Assembly (NCBI GenBank): GCA_964249755.1
Contig: CAXUDB010000002.1
Coordinates: 310,001-374,000, forward strand
Source: Ilyomonas sp964249755
Lineage (GTDB): Bacteria; Bacteroidota; Bacteroidia; Chitinophagales; Chitinophagaceae
Direction: 5' to 3'
DNA length: 64,000 bases
Under the pieces are notes generated by a model. It was not told where the DNA came from, did no database searches, and worked only from the letters and a program-made list of their open reading frames with translations. Positions 1 to 7,621 of this stretch are shown piece by piece (position 1 is the stretch's first letter; each line of letters starts with the position of its first letter). The position numbers and the translations under genes are program-made.

Positions 1-1720
1 CTGTAGCCAGCGTATCCTTGCCGGAATTGGTAGGATCGAATGGGCGAAGCAGGCGCACATAATCGTTTTGACCCAGCACTGATAACGTGCTTTTATTGCG
101 GAATGCAAACAGCCAGGCAAATACGTTTTCATAGTCGGTGCTATGCAATTTCGTATCGAAAAAATAACTGCCGGTAACCTGTGGACCATGCGTTAAAATA
201 ATGCCCCGTTTTGGAAAGAAATACCGCGTCACCTGCGGGTTAAATTTGATAAAATCAGTGCGGGGCACATAGCCCACTTCGGCATTATAATTTTTGCCTA
301 CGTACTCATACCCGCCATAAGCCAGCCACCTCTTACCGCTGTATTGCAGGTTGGCGGCAGTGGTATAATCGTCGCCCCGCTTGCCCGGCGAAAACGATTT
401 CAGCAGCAAAGCTTTGCCGGTAAATACATTATTGGAAGAGGCAAGATTGTATTCTAACCCTAAGTTGCGGTTGTATTGCGGATAAACAATGCCACTATCC
501 CCATTATGATTGGGATGATAATCCACGGCTGTTTTATCAATATAAATAAAGCCGATGTTCGAGCGCTTAAACACCTTCTGTTGCAGCGAGATGACTGCAT
601 AATTCTCTGCAGGCATATTGTTATTGCCGCCTGCCGTTTCCATATCCATGGCACCGATACGTAAGGTTTTATTAAGCTTGCCGCTCAGCCGTGCACCTGC
701 GTTGATTGGTACATTCAAGCCGATGCGGCGGGAGAAAAAAGGCCGGATATCGGCATAGCCGAAGTTGCCAAACAAATCGCCGTTTTCTAAAAAAAATTGG
801 CGCTTTTCGGGGAAAAACAATTCATAGCGGCTTAGGTTTAATACTTGTTGGTCTACTTCCACCTGCGAGAAATCGGGGTGCACGGTTAAATCCAGGTTCA
901 GCGCAGTAGAAAACGTAAGCTTCGCATCAACGCCTTCGCGGCCCAAGATGCCCGATGTTTTGCCGGTGGTATAATCTTTTGCAGTACTGGTTAAAAAGCA
1001 AGGAATGATAGAAATATTCTTGTGCGGATTGGGCGGCGGCACATCCCACAGCAACGTGCCCGTATAAGCCAGCGAAGCCGTTGGAAACTGGCGCGGCACC
1101 GGCGCCCACGCGCTCTTTTCGGTAGTCTTTAAATCGTTGCGGCTAAAGTTGATGCCCCAGTGGGTGGACTCTTTTTTATAGCGTAGCGTTTTAAACGGGA
1201 TCGCGGCTTCGAACACCCATTTATCATCGTAGTTTTTAACGGCAGAAAGCCATTTATTATCCCAGTTTAAATCTACGCTGCCGCCTCCATACATGGTGCC
1301 ATCCCACTGCGCACCCTCGGCATTGGCGCCAAACGAAAAGCCGGTAGTGCCATCTTCAAACGGGTCTATAAATACGAGGAAGTTATCGTTCTTGCCAAAG
1401 TTGAAATCGCGGTGCAGCGATTCAACCATGTTCACGCCGCGCACGGCTTTGTAGCACACCGCCAGCAGGTATAAATACTTTTCGTCGTAGGTCATTTTCA
1501 CTTCTGTCTTCACACCGGCATGGCTGGTATCCATGGGCAGCACCATATAAAAGTTGCCAGCCGTAGTAGCTTCTTCCCAGGCGGTTTCATTAGCCATCCC
1601 ATCAATTGCCATGAGGGCAGAAGTTCGATGGATAGGTAGCTGAAACGCTGCGTTTTTCTTCTGGGCAAAAACAGAAACAACACTACACAAACAGAGAAGA
1701 ACGAAAAGCAATCGTTTCAT
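1..1720 (-). CDS. DUF5916 / CBM9-like secreted protein, 3' end outside window
   Basis: The reading frame begins with ATG at 1718-1720, encodes a signal peptide (MKRLLFVLLCLCSVVSVFAQ) and stays open to the window edge, so about 573 residues are visible and the C-terminus is missing. An early segment (IDGMANETAWEEA, then KYLYLLAVCYK) is typical of the carbohydrate-binding family 9-like domain that opens DUF5916 proteins. The following part contains LNLDLTVHPDFSQVEVD and ELFFPEKRQFFLENGDLF, which are DUF5916 signatures. These proteins are thought to sit at the outer membrane; no enzymatic activity is established. It is transcribed away from the rest of the window. Family assignment is confident, function is not. 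Confidence 0.85.
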   Translation of the reverse strand, partial: MKRLLFVLLCLCSVVSVFAQKKNAAFQLPIHRTSALMAIDGMANETAWEEATTAGNFYMVLPMDTSHAGVKTEVKMTYDEKYLYLLAVCYKAVRGVNMVESLHRDFNFGKNDNFLVFIDPFEDGTTGFSFGANAEGAQWDGTMYGGGSVDLNWDNKWLSAVKNYDDKWVFEAAIPFKTLRYKKESTHWGINFSRNDLKTTEKSAWAPVPRQFPTASLAYTGTLLWDVPPPNPHKNISIIPCFLTSTAKDYTTGKTSGILGREGVDAKLTFSTALNLDLTVHPDFSQVEVDQQVLNLSRYELFFPEKRQFFLENGDLFGNFGYADIRPFFSRRIGLNVPINAGARLSGKLNKTLRIGAMDMETAGGNNNMPAENYAVISLQQKVFKRSNIGFIYIDKTAVDYHPNHNGDSGIVYPQYNRNLGLEYNLASSNNVFTGKALLLKSFSPGKRGDDYTTAANLQYSGKRWLAYGGYEYVGKNYNAEVGYVPRTDFIKFNPQVTRYFFPKRGIILTHGPQVTGSYFFDTKLHSTDYENVFAWLFAFRNKSTLSVLGQNDYVRLLRPFDPTNSGKDTLAT

Positions 1721-1884
1721 AGGTAGCCGCAATTGGTTGCGGAAGATAAGAAGGAGAGATGGATGAAAAGGAGATTGCTTTTTAAAATTTGACGTTGACT
1801 TACAATAAATCGGTAAGTGGCGCGTCAATCTTCATTGTCTGCCGCATCATAACTGTTGGGGGGAATGCGGAAGCGGTGAATGCC

Positions 1885-1993
1885 CGTTATTGCGAGCCCC
1901 GCGAAGCAATCTATAGAGAGCACAAAAACAGGTTTACAAATAGTCATCAGGCTCAGTTGTATAACACAGATTGCTTCGTGCCTCGCAACGACG
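1885..1993. repeat. REP-like inverted repeat, arms about 26 bp
   Basis: The left arm (1885-1912) contains TTGCGAG then GAAGCAATCT. The right arm (1968-1993) reads AGATTGCTTCGTGCCTCGCAACGACG, its imperfect reverse complement, with about 55 bp between. It resembles the short intergenic palindrome built on GTCATTGCGAG...GAAGCAATCT that occurs in many unrelated bacterial genomes. It lies between the 5' end of the DUF5916 gene and the 3' end of the VOC gene. It is probably a small mobile or RNA-folding repeat. Confidence 0.65.
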
Positions 1994-1995
1994 AA

Positions 1996-2049
1996 CACTC
2001 ACGTCTGACTATTCACCTTTCACTACTCATCTCTCACCACTCACTTCAC
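1996..2049 (-). repeat. GTGAGTGGTGAG word repeat overlapping a gene end
   Basis: Read on the minus strand, this stretch is a run of related words (AAGTGAGTGGTGAG, ATGAGTAGTGAAAGGTGAA). It starts inside the last codons of the VOC gene, and the TGA stop of that gene is part of the repeat. Related copies lie at the ends of murE (15586-15639) and the PhyH-like gene (41395-41445). Unlike those two, this copy lacks an obvious closing arm. Confidence 0.55.
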
Positions 2050-2415
2050 CGCCGTAATCCACCAGGTATTGCCAAAGGCATCCTTTACGCCGCCGCTTCT
2101 GCCATACGATTGGTCGCCCATCGGCGTAACGGCAACGGCGCCTTCCTGCAGCGCCCGCTCATAGGTGGCATCGGCGTTTTCTACATAGATAAAAAGATTT
2201 GCCGTGGCAGGCGGATACTCGGGTGTACTGTCGGCAAGCATAATGATGCTATCGCCAATCTTCAGTTCGGCATGCATCACAATGGTTTCATCGCGCAGGT
2301 GATGATTTTGCAGTTGCGCGCCAAACACACTCTGTACAAACGGGATGAAGCCGGCTGCATTTTCAACAATGAGGTAAGGCGAAAGGAGGGGATAACCTTC
2401 GGGAGCAATCTTCAT
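2041..2415 (-). CDS. VOC / PhnB-like glyoxalase-fold protein
   Basis: A 124-residue protein starting MKIAPEGYPLLSPYLIVENA, with the beta-alpha-beta-beta-beta pattern of the vicinal oxygen chelate superfamily. PhnB-like hallmarks are HAELKIGDSIIMLAD in the first half and VTPMGDQSYGRSGGVKDAFGN near the end (the G[DN]xxYG...DPxGxxW pattern). A GTG codon at 2430 would add five residues, but ATG at 2415 gives the usual start for this family. Members include metal-dependent lyases, dioxygenases and resistance proteins, and the substrate cannot be told here. The stop codon lies in a repeat element. Confidence 0.8.
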   Translation of the reverse strand: MKIAPEGYPLLSPYLIVENAAGFIPFVQSVFGAQLQNHHLRDETIVMHAELKIGDSIIMLADSTPEYPPATANLFIYVENADATYERALQEGAVAVTPMGDQSYGRSGGVKDAFGNTWWITAVK

Positions 2416-2432
2416 AAAATAGTTTTGCACTA

Positions 2433-2476
2433 AAATAAAAAAAACCGGCGAGCAAGACTACTGCCGGTTCATTTTT
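2433..2476 (-). terminator. Rho-independent terminator
   Basis: On the minus strand a GC-rich stem AACCGGC (2463-2469 read as complement) pairs with GCCGGTT (2443-2449 as complement) around a 13-nt loop and is followed by a run of T. It would end transcription of the unrecognised gene at 2523-2924 before the VOC gene. Confidence 0.75.
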
Positions 2477-2522
2477 TCAACCCTAACAAAAATTGTTATG
2501 CCATATATAAACCCAAAAATAA

Positions 2523-2924
2523 TTAACTAATGGTAACCTCGTAGCTGCCTGCATTTACATCGCTCAGGTTGATGATGCGCAGGAAAGTATTGTTCAGGTC
2601 GCCCAGCTCGGATGGTTTGATGTGAATGGTTTTGCCGGGCTGCACCTCCCTGCCATTGCCGGGGTAGGGCGAGGTTTCGTCGGGCGCCAGCCATGCAGCA
2701 ATGGGTGCATTATCATCTGTATTATTAATGCCCAATTCGTAGGTATCGGTAAGCGTTCTGTTCACTACCATATCCGTTGCCGAAGGAAGGAGCGAAGCAT
2801 TGGTAAACGTCTCGTGCTTGTGCTTGGTTTGCGGGTATAATAAGGCAAATGAAAACAATGCCATGCAAGTTAAAGGTTGCGCAGAAGCGGCTGCACCGCA
2901 TCGGGTGGAAAAAGGGGTGCTCAC
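2523..2924 (-). CDS. Unrecognised small protein, probably beta-rich
   Basis: I do not recognise this protein. The frame gives 133 residues from a GTG at 2924. An ATG at 2864 would give a 113-residue form starting MALFSFALLYPQ, a weakly hydrophobic start. The C-terminal half (DTYELGINNTDDNAPIAAWL, then VQPGKTIHIKPSELGDLNNT) has the alternating pattern of a small beta-sandwich and ends NAGSYEVTIS. A clear terminator follows it (2433-2476). No partner gene is evident. The start codon is uncertain. Confidence 0.5.
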   Translation of the reverse strand: MSTPFSTRCGAAASAQPLTCMALFSFALLYPQTKHKHETFTNASLLPSATDMVVNRTLTDTYELGINNTDDNAPIAAWLAPDETSPYPGNGREVQPGKTIHIKPSELGDLNNTFLRIINLSDVNAGSYEVTIS

Positions 2925-2970
2925 GGGTTGCTACTGAATTGTGGTTAGATTTGTTTTCTTATCATCCTAA

Positions 2971-3120
2971 TCATTCAGGAGGAATAAAAAATTGCAGGTG
3001 TTTGTGTCTTCTACGTTCGAGGATTTAAAAGAAGAGGAAAGACAGGCGGCGGTAGAAGCTATTTTATCTGCGGGGATGGAATTGTTCACTACCAGCAATG
3101 TTTCTAATCAAAATGACTAA
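2971..3120 (+). pseudogene. Remnant of a DUF4062-domain gene
   Basis: Translated from 2983 the plus strand reads NKKLQVFVSSTFEDLKEEER and continues QAAVEAILSAGMELF before a TAA stop at 3118. This is the start of the DUF4062 domain, an N-terminal module of large NTPase-type proteins often found with effector or defence genes. Intact copies read about ...LSAGHIPAGMELF..., so four residues appear deleted here, and everything after is gone. No ATG precedes it; only TTG at 2992 with a good AGGAGG 8 bp upstream. It overlaps the 3' end of the minus-strand gene at 3064-3792. Best read as a decayed gene fragment. Confidence 0.7.
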
Positions 3121-3792
3121 TATAAACACCCCAAATACGACTCCTAACAGCGTTGCTACAAACGGGTTTCGCCCCTTAAAACCATTATCGAAAGGTTTGT
3201 CAGAGGTTAAGGTGTCATGTATAACTTTTTTCTCTTTTCCTTCCTGACTGTTGTCATAACTAATCACTTTGCCGTCTTTATATATGGCCAGTTCGATTAA
3301 CTTCTTTTCCGCTTCAGGTGGCTGCGGAAAGATATTACTGAAAGAGAAGGAAATCAGTGATTGTCTTCCTACCTGGTCAAACATGTCCTCAGCAATATCA
3401 TACGGCAGAGAGCCATTGGGCGTTTGCCCAACAAATGTAACATCACTTACCGGGTATTTCGCCTTTACGGTATCTACATAATGCTGTGCATACTGGTAAA
3501 GGTGTTTTGCTGTTACAGACCGATTGGTATAATTGGTTATTTTCAGATAATCAAATGATGTTTCCCATCCATTGTTACTGCCTCCTGCACGATAATAAAA
3601 CTGAATTTCTTCAGGGTCAGTATGAAAAGGCCAATAGAAATACCAGAGGACGCCTGTTAATAAACAAAGTAGAAAAATTCTCTCAACTGTAAATCCTTTT
3701 ACTATTGTTTTGAAATTATACTTCAAGATTACCTTGTCCTTTTTCGATACACAATATTCTAATAATTTTTTAGTCGTTGGTGCTCCCAACAT
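3064..3792 (-). CDS. Unrecognised membrane protein with two TM segments
   Basis: A 242-residue protein starting MLGAPTTKKLLEYC. It has one hydrophobic helix near residues 38-53 (IFLLCLLTGVLWYFYWPF) and another near residues 213-231 (VATLLGVVFGVFILVILIR). The roughly 160-residue loop between them carries conserved-looking YRAGGSNNGWETSFDYLKI. With two helices, both ends are probably cytoplasmic and the loop periplasmic. I know no family for it. Its last 57 bp overlap the DUF4062 fragment on the other strand, so its C-terminus (IAGSEQFHPRR) may have been reshaped by that insertion or decay. Confidence 0.6.
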   Translation of the reverse strand: MLGAPTTKKLLEYCVSKKDKVILKYNFKTIVKGFTVERIFLLCLLTGVLWYFYWPFHTDPEEIQFYYRAGGSNNGWETSFDYLKITNYTNRSVTAKHLYQYAQHYVDTVKAKYPVSDVTFVGQTPNGSLPYDIAEDMFDQVGRQSLISFSFSNIFPQPPEAEKKLIELAIYKDGKVISYDNSQEGKEKKVIHDTLTSDKPFDNGFKGRNPFVATLLGVVFGVFILVILIRNIAGSEQFHPRR

Positions 3793-3830
3793 AAATGTTT
3801 AAAAAAACGGCAATCATTATATACATCAAC

Positions 3831-3860
3831 ATAAAAATCCCCGGTGGAAAACCACCGGGG
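3831..3860 (-). terminator. Terminator of the dcw operon, after ftsZ
   Basis: A perfect 9-bp stem, CCCCGGTGG (3839-3847) and CCACCGGGG (3852-3860), closes a 4-nt AAAA loop. On the minus strand it is followed by ATTTTTAT. It lies 36 bp after the ftsZ stop and is the strongest transcription stop in the first 20 kb. Confidence 0.88.
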
Positions 3861-3895
3861 AAGTACAACTAAAAACACGATTTTGAAATACAATA

Positions 3896-5827
3896 TCAAT
3901 CGGGCTTTTTGCCGTCTAAAAAAGTATTCAAGGTAGAGAGCGGCGACTCTTTGCCGTCTTCTTTCTTCACCGTGATTTTGCTGTAATAATTTTCGGCACC
4001 GGAATTAATGCCACTGCCATACAACTCCATATTGCGGCGCACATAAGCCGGCACATTGTCAAACTCCTGGTTCACCTCCGAGTTATTCATGTTGAACGAC
4101 AGGTTGCGCAGTTTCGCCACGCGTTGTTGCGCCCTTGCTTTCTTCTCCATTTCTTCGTTCGATTCGATGCCAAAATCGGCAACGGCAGGAGGCGGTGTTT
4201 GTGTGTTGCTGCCGGTGGGTTTAATCACCAGTTCCAGTTGCACCTCTTCTTCGTTTTCCGGGGTAAACGGCTTAGGCGGTTTAGGTGGCTGCACAGATAT
4301 CTGTGGCTGCTCTGCCTGCGGCGCCGGTTGCATAGGCTGCACAGGCGGCTGTGTATAAACCGGCGGTGTTGCCTTTGGCTGAAGCCCTTGCCCGGAGCCG
4401 TTTTGCGGCTGTTTGGCTTCCGCATAAATGTTCTGCGGCTTGTTTAAAAAACCACCCCCTTGCTGAGTTGCATATGCGGGTTGTGGCGCCTGCTGGTATG
4501 CAGGCTGAACGGATGGCTGATACGTAGGCTGAACCGCTGGTTTTTCGGTGTATTCCATGCGCAGATGCTCCGGCTCCGATGCCACTACCTGCGGCTTTTG
4601 CACCGGCTGAGGCTCTTGTATAAAATCGAACTGCAATACATGTTTTTCCTCTTCTTCCGGCATTGCTGTTTTGGCGCCTTTTGCTGCGGTTGCCACCGGC
4701 TGCACTTCTGCTACCGGCTCAGACAATTTTGGCATCAGCGGGTTTTCTTCTTTCGCTTGTACAACCGGCTTTTTGGGTGCTTCATTGCCATCGTTCAGCG
4801 TCATTAACACCTTTTCCTGTTTGGGTTGTTTATCCTGCTGTGCCGCTTTCATAAACGGATCTTTTTGTTCAAAGCCCGTTGCAATGAGGGTGATGCCGAT
4901 TTTATCTTCCAGCGAATTGTCGTAGCCCATGCCCACAATCACATCGGAATATTCACCTGCCTCTGAACGCAGGTGGTTGTTGATGATTTCCAGCTCGTCC
5001 ATGGTGCATTCATTATCGCCTTCTGCACTGTTGATATTGATGAGGATCCACTTCGCACCGCTGATGTCGTTATCATTCAATAAAGGCGAGTTCAAAGCTT
5101 CTTCAATGGCACGTTGGGCGCGATTTTCACCGCCTACGGCAGAACTGCCCAGGATAGCCACGCCACCATTTTTCATCACAGTGCACACGTCGGCAAAGTC
5201 AACAATAATATGCCCGCGGCTGTTGATGATATCGGTGATACACTTGGCTGCGGTTGCCAATACATTATCGGCTTTGCCAAAGGCTTCGCGCATTTTCAGG
5301 TTGCCATATTGCATGCGCAGCTTATCGTTGCTGATAACGAGCAAGGTATCTACATAAGGCTCTAATTGTTTGATGCCGGCTTCGGCCTGCGCAATGCGCC
5401 GCGGACCTTCAAACGGGAACGGTGTAGTAACGATGCCTACCGTTAAGATGCCCAAATCGCGGCAAATTTTAGCAATGATGGGAGCGCCACCCGTACCTGT
5501 TCCGCCACCCATGCCGGCACATATAAATGCCATGCGGGTGTTCACTTCGAGTATGCGCTTGATTTCTTCTAAAGATTCTTCGGTTGCCTGCTTGCCTACT
5601 TCGGGGTTGGCGCCTGCACCCAAGCCTTGTGTAAGATGCGGTCCTAACTGAATCTTGTTTGGAATTTTGCTTTGCTCCAATGCTTTCGCATCGGTATTAC
5701 AAATGATGAAATCAACACCTTCAATGTCTTCACCAAACATGTAATTGACAGCATTGCTTCCGCCACCACCCACGCCAAGTACTTTTATGATGGAAGACTT
5801 CTGCTTCGGGATATCAAAATGGATCAT
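3896..5827 (-). CDS. ftsZ: Cell division GTPase FtsZ
   Basis: FtsZ polymerises with GTP into the cytoplasmic division ring. The N-terminal GTPase core shows GVGGGGSNAVNYM (residues 18-30) and the tubulin signature GGGTGTGGA (107-115), followed by TPFPFEGPRR. The core ends near residue 325. It is followed by a linker of some 260 residues rich in P, Q, E and V, and a short conserved end (STLNTFLDGKKPD) expected to bind FtsA. At 643 residues it is far longer than the 383-residue E. coli protein, because of the linker; long linkers are common in Bacteroidota. It is the last gene of the dcw cluster, 100 bp after ftsA, and is followed by a strong terminator. Confidence 0.98.
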   Translation of the reverse strand: MIHFDIPKQKSSIIKVLGVGGGGSNAVNYMFGEDIEGVDFIICNTDAKALEQSKIPNKIQLGPHLTQGLGAGANPEVGKQATEESLEEIKRILEVNTRMAFICAGMGGGTGTGGAPIIAKICRDLGILTVGIVTTPFPFEGPRRIAQAEAGIKQLEPYVDTLLVISNDKLRMQYGNLKMREAFGKADNVLATAAKCITDIINSRGHIIVDFADVCTVMKNGGVAILGSSAVGGENRAQRAIEEALNSPLLNDNDISGAKWILININSAEGDNECTMDELEIINNHLRSEAGEYSDVIVGMGYDNSLEDKIGITLIATGFEQKDPFMKAAQQDKQPKQEKVLMTLNDGNEAPKKPVVQAKEENPLMPKLSEPVAEVQPVATAAKGAKTAMPEEEEKHVLQFDFIQEPQPVQKPQVVASEPEHLRMEYTEKPAVQPTYQPSVQPAYQQAPQPAYATQQGGGFLNKPQNIYAEAKQPQNGSGQGLQPKATPPVYTQPPVQPMQPAPQAEQPQISVQPPKPPKPFTPENEEEVQLELVIKPTGSNTQTPPPAVADFGIESNEEMEKKARAQQRVAKLRNLSFNMNNSEVNQEFDNVPAYVRRNMELYGSGINSGAENYYSKITVKKEDGKESPLSTLNTFLDGKKPD

Positions 5828-5862
5828 GATAGTATTGTTTTTTAGTTGTTTTTGAATTATGA

Positions 5863-5925
5863 GTTATGAATTATAAATTATGAATAAAACGGACTGCTTG
5901 CAATTCATCATTTATAATTCATAAT
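5863..5925. repeat. AT-rich inverted repeat between ftsA and ftsZ
   Basis: Arms of 23 bp (5863-5885 and 5903-5925), made of the words TTATGAATTATAAAT and reverse, pair with about two mismatches around a 17-nt loop. The right arm touches the ftsA stop codon region. It is a long AU-rich hairpin in the ftsA-ftsZ transcript, possibly affecting the ftsZ/ftsA ratio or RNA stability. It looks like one of the word-repeat palindromes scattered in this genome. Confidence 0.7.
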
Positions 5926-5927
5926 GA

Positions 5928-7310
5928 TTACCTCATTTCTGTATCGCCTTCTTCTTTAAAGAGGTCTATGATGCTGTCTTTAAACTTATCCCAAAAACTG
6001 TTTAAACCTTTCTTGCGTTTGTTAATGTCAACTGCCGGCATTGCTGTCAGCACTTCCGCCTGCTTAACAGCTACAGGTTCTTCTTTCTTTAATGTTTCCG
6101 GTATTTCTATGCGGGCAAATGAAGTATCAAACTCTTTCTTTTGATTTTCGTAGTCGCTGTAACCTTTTAAAATTAAACCAATGCAGGTAGCATACATGGG
6201 CTTCTTCAATTCATCAATGTGGTTGGGCGAGAGGTGTTCGTTGGGAAAGCCAATGCGTGCATTCAAGCCCGTTGTGTATTCGGTTAATTGCATCAGGTGC
6301 TTTAACTGCGAACCGCCACCGGTAAGGATAATACCGCCGTTCAACATACGTTCCAGCCCAATTTGTTTTAAATGATACGTAACAAAATCGAGTATCTCGC
6401 TCATGCGCGCCTGTATGATGTTGGCGAGATTTTTTACGCTGATTTCCTTTGCCGGCATGCCTTTAATACCTGGTATGGTGATGTAGGCATTGTCTTGCGC
6501 TTCATTAGAAAGTGCGCTGCCAAACTGCATCTTCATTGCTTCTGCCTGGCTCTTTAAAACACCTAACCCCAGGCGGATATCGTTGGTAATATTTTCTCCG
6601 CCAAAAGGGATGACAGCGGTGTGTTTTAAGATGCCGTCGTAGAAGATGGCAAGGTCACTGGTGCCGCCGCCGATATCCAATATGGCAACACCAGCTTCCA
6701 TATCTATGTCGCTCATTACGGCTGCTGCAGAAGCCAATGGCTGCAACACCAAATCTTTTGTTTTCAGATGACTTCTTTCTATCGCACGGTTGATGTTGCG
6801 AATGGCATTTCTATCGCCGGTGATGATGTGAAAATTAGCACCCACTTTCACGCCGTTATAACCCACCGGGTCTTTGATGTTTTGAAAGTTATCTACATGA
6901 AAATCCTGTGGAATCACTTCGATTATCTGATCGCCTGCGGGAATAAATGTCTTGCGCTGGTTGTCTATCAGTTGTTCAATTTCTTCGCGGTGAATTTCGA
7001 TTTCGCTATCCTGTCTTACAATATCGCCACGCGTTTGCAGGCTCTTTATGTGATGACCTGCCACACCTACATATACCTCTTTAATTTCAAGGTCGGGGTT
7101 GCTTTCATAGCAGTTCATCAGCGCCTGCTGAATGGCCTTGATAGTCTGATCGATATTCAACACCTGGCCGTGTTGCACGCCATTACTGTTGGCGCGGCCA
7201 AAGCCTAAGATTTCGAGTTTACCTAATTCGTTTTTACGACCAGCAATCGCAGCAATTTTGGTGGTGCCAATGTCTAAGCCTACAATAATTGGCGCTTCGT
7301 TTCCATTCAT
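5928..7310 (-). CDS. ftsA: Cell division protein FtsA
   Basis: An actin-like ATPase that tethers FtsZ to the membrane and recruits later division proteins. Residues 9-20 (IVGLDIGTTKIA) form the phosphate-1 loop and AILDIGGGTSDLAIF (about 208-222) the phosphate-2 loop; GGIILTGGGSQLKHL carries the adenosine motif. The tail FWDKFKDSIIDLFKEEG is the expected amphipathic membrane-binding helix. Length 460 is slightly above the usual 410-430 because of a linker before that helix. A 311-bp gap separates it from ftsQ, so ftsA-ftsZ may also have their own promoter. Confidence 0.97.
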   Translation of the reverse strand: MNGNEAPIIVGLDIGTTKIAAIAGRKNELGKLEILGFGRANSNGVQHGQVLNIDQTIKAIQQALMNCYESNPDLEIKEVYVGVAGHHIKSLQTRGDIVRQDSEIEIHREEIEQLIDNQRKTFIPAGDQIIEVIPQDFHVDNFQNIKDPVGYNGVKVGANFHIITGDRNAIRNINRAIERSHLKTKDLVLQPLASAAAVMSDIDMEAGVAILDIGGGTSDLAIFYDGILKHTAVIPFGGENITNDIRLGLGVLKSQAEAMKMQFGSALSNEAQDNAYITIPGIKGMPAKEISVKNLANIIQARMSEILDFVTYHLKQIGLERMLNGGIILTGGGSQLKHLMQLTEYTTGLNARIGFPNEHLSPNHIDELKKPMYATCIGLILKGYSDYENQKKEFDTSFARIEIPETLKKEEPVAVKQAEVLTAMPAVDINKRKKGLNSFWDKFKDSIIDLFKEEGDTEMR

Positions 7311-7621
7311 ATATGAAGTGTTTTAGTTGTTTTCTCACTCACATTAAAACCTGTTTACGGGTTGTACATTTTCTTTACCGGCATCACTGCATTCATAAGG
7401 TAGTCAGGCTTATGAATGCCGCACAAAAATTGATATAAGTGATTTGTGGTTTGCTGCTAAAACACAACACCAAAAAGTCATTAGCAAGGATACAGGATTC
7501 TCCTTTTTACCTTTATCTTTTCAAGAAATTGTAACATGCAAATACAACATTATTTCTTTGCAAAAATGTATGGCGTGTACATCTATACCCTACCATTTTT
7601 TTTCTTCACATTCTGAAAATG
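7311..7621. other. ftsQ-ftsA intergenic region with hairpin
   Basis: At 311 bp this is the longest gap in the dcw cluster. It holds a perfect 11-bp inverted repeat GCATTCATAAG (7389-7399) / CTTATGAATGC (7409-7419) with a 9-nt loop and no T-run, so it is not a standard terminator. On the minus strand an AT-rich stretch TATATCAATTTTTG lies just upstream of the hairpin and could serve as a weak -7 region for ftsA-ftsZ. No gene was seen in it. Confidence 0.55.

Noticed and set aside
1789..2433. A 214-codon plus-strand frame over the VOC gene
   Set aside because: It overlaps the VOC protein on the other strand, includes the REP-like palindrome and has low-complexity, histidine-rich translation. 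It is a shadow.
2960..3000. Shine-Dalgarno of an active gene at AGGAGG
   Set aside because: It precedes only the broken DUF4062 frame with a TTG start, so it is more likely a leftover.
4056..4807. Plus-strand cysteine- and leucine-rich frames opposite the ftsZ linker
   Set aside because: They mirror the proline/glutamine-rich linker of ftsZ; composition is an artefact of that codon use.
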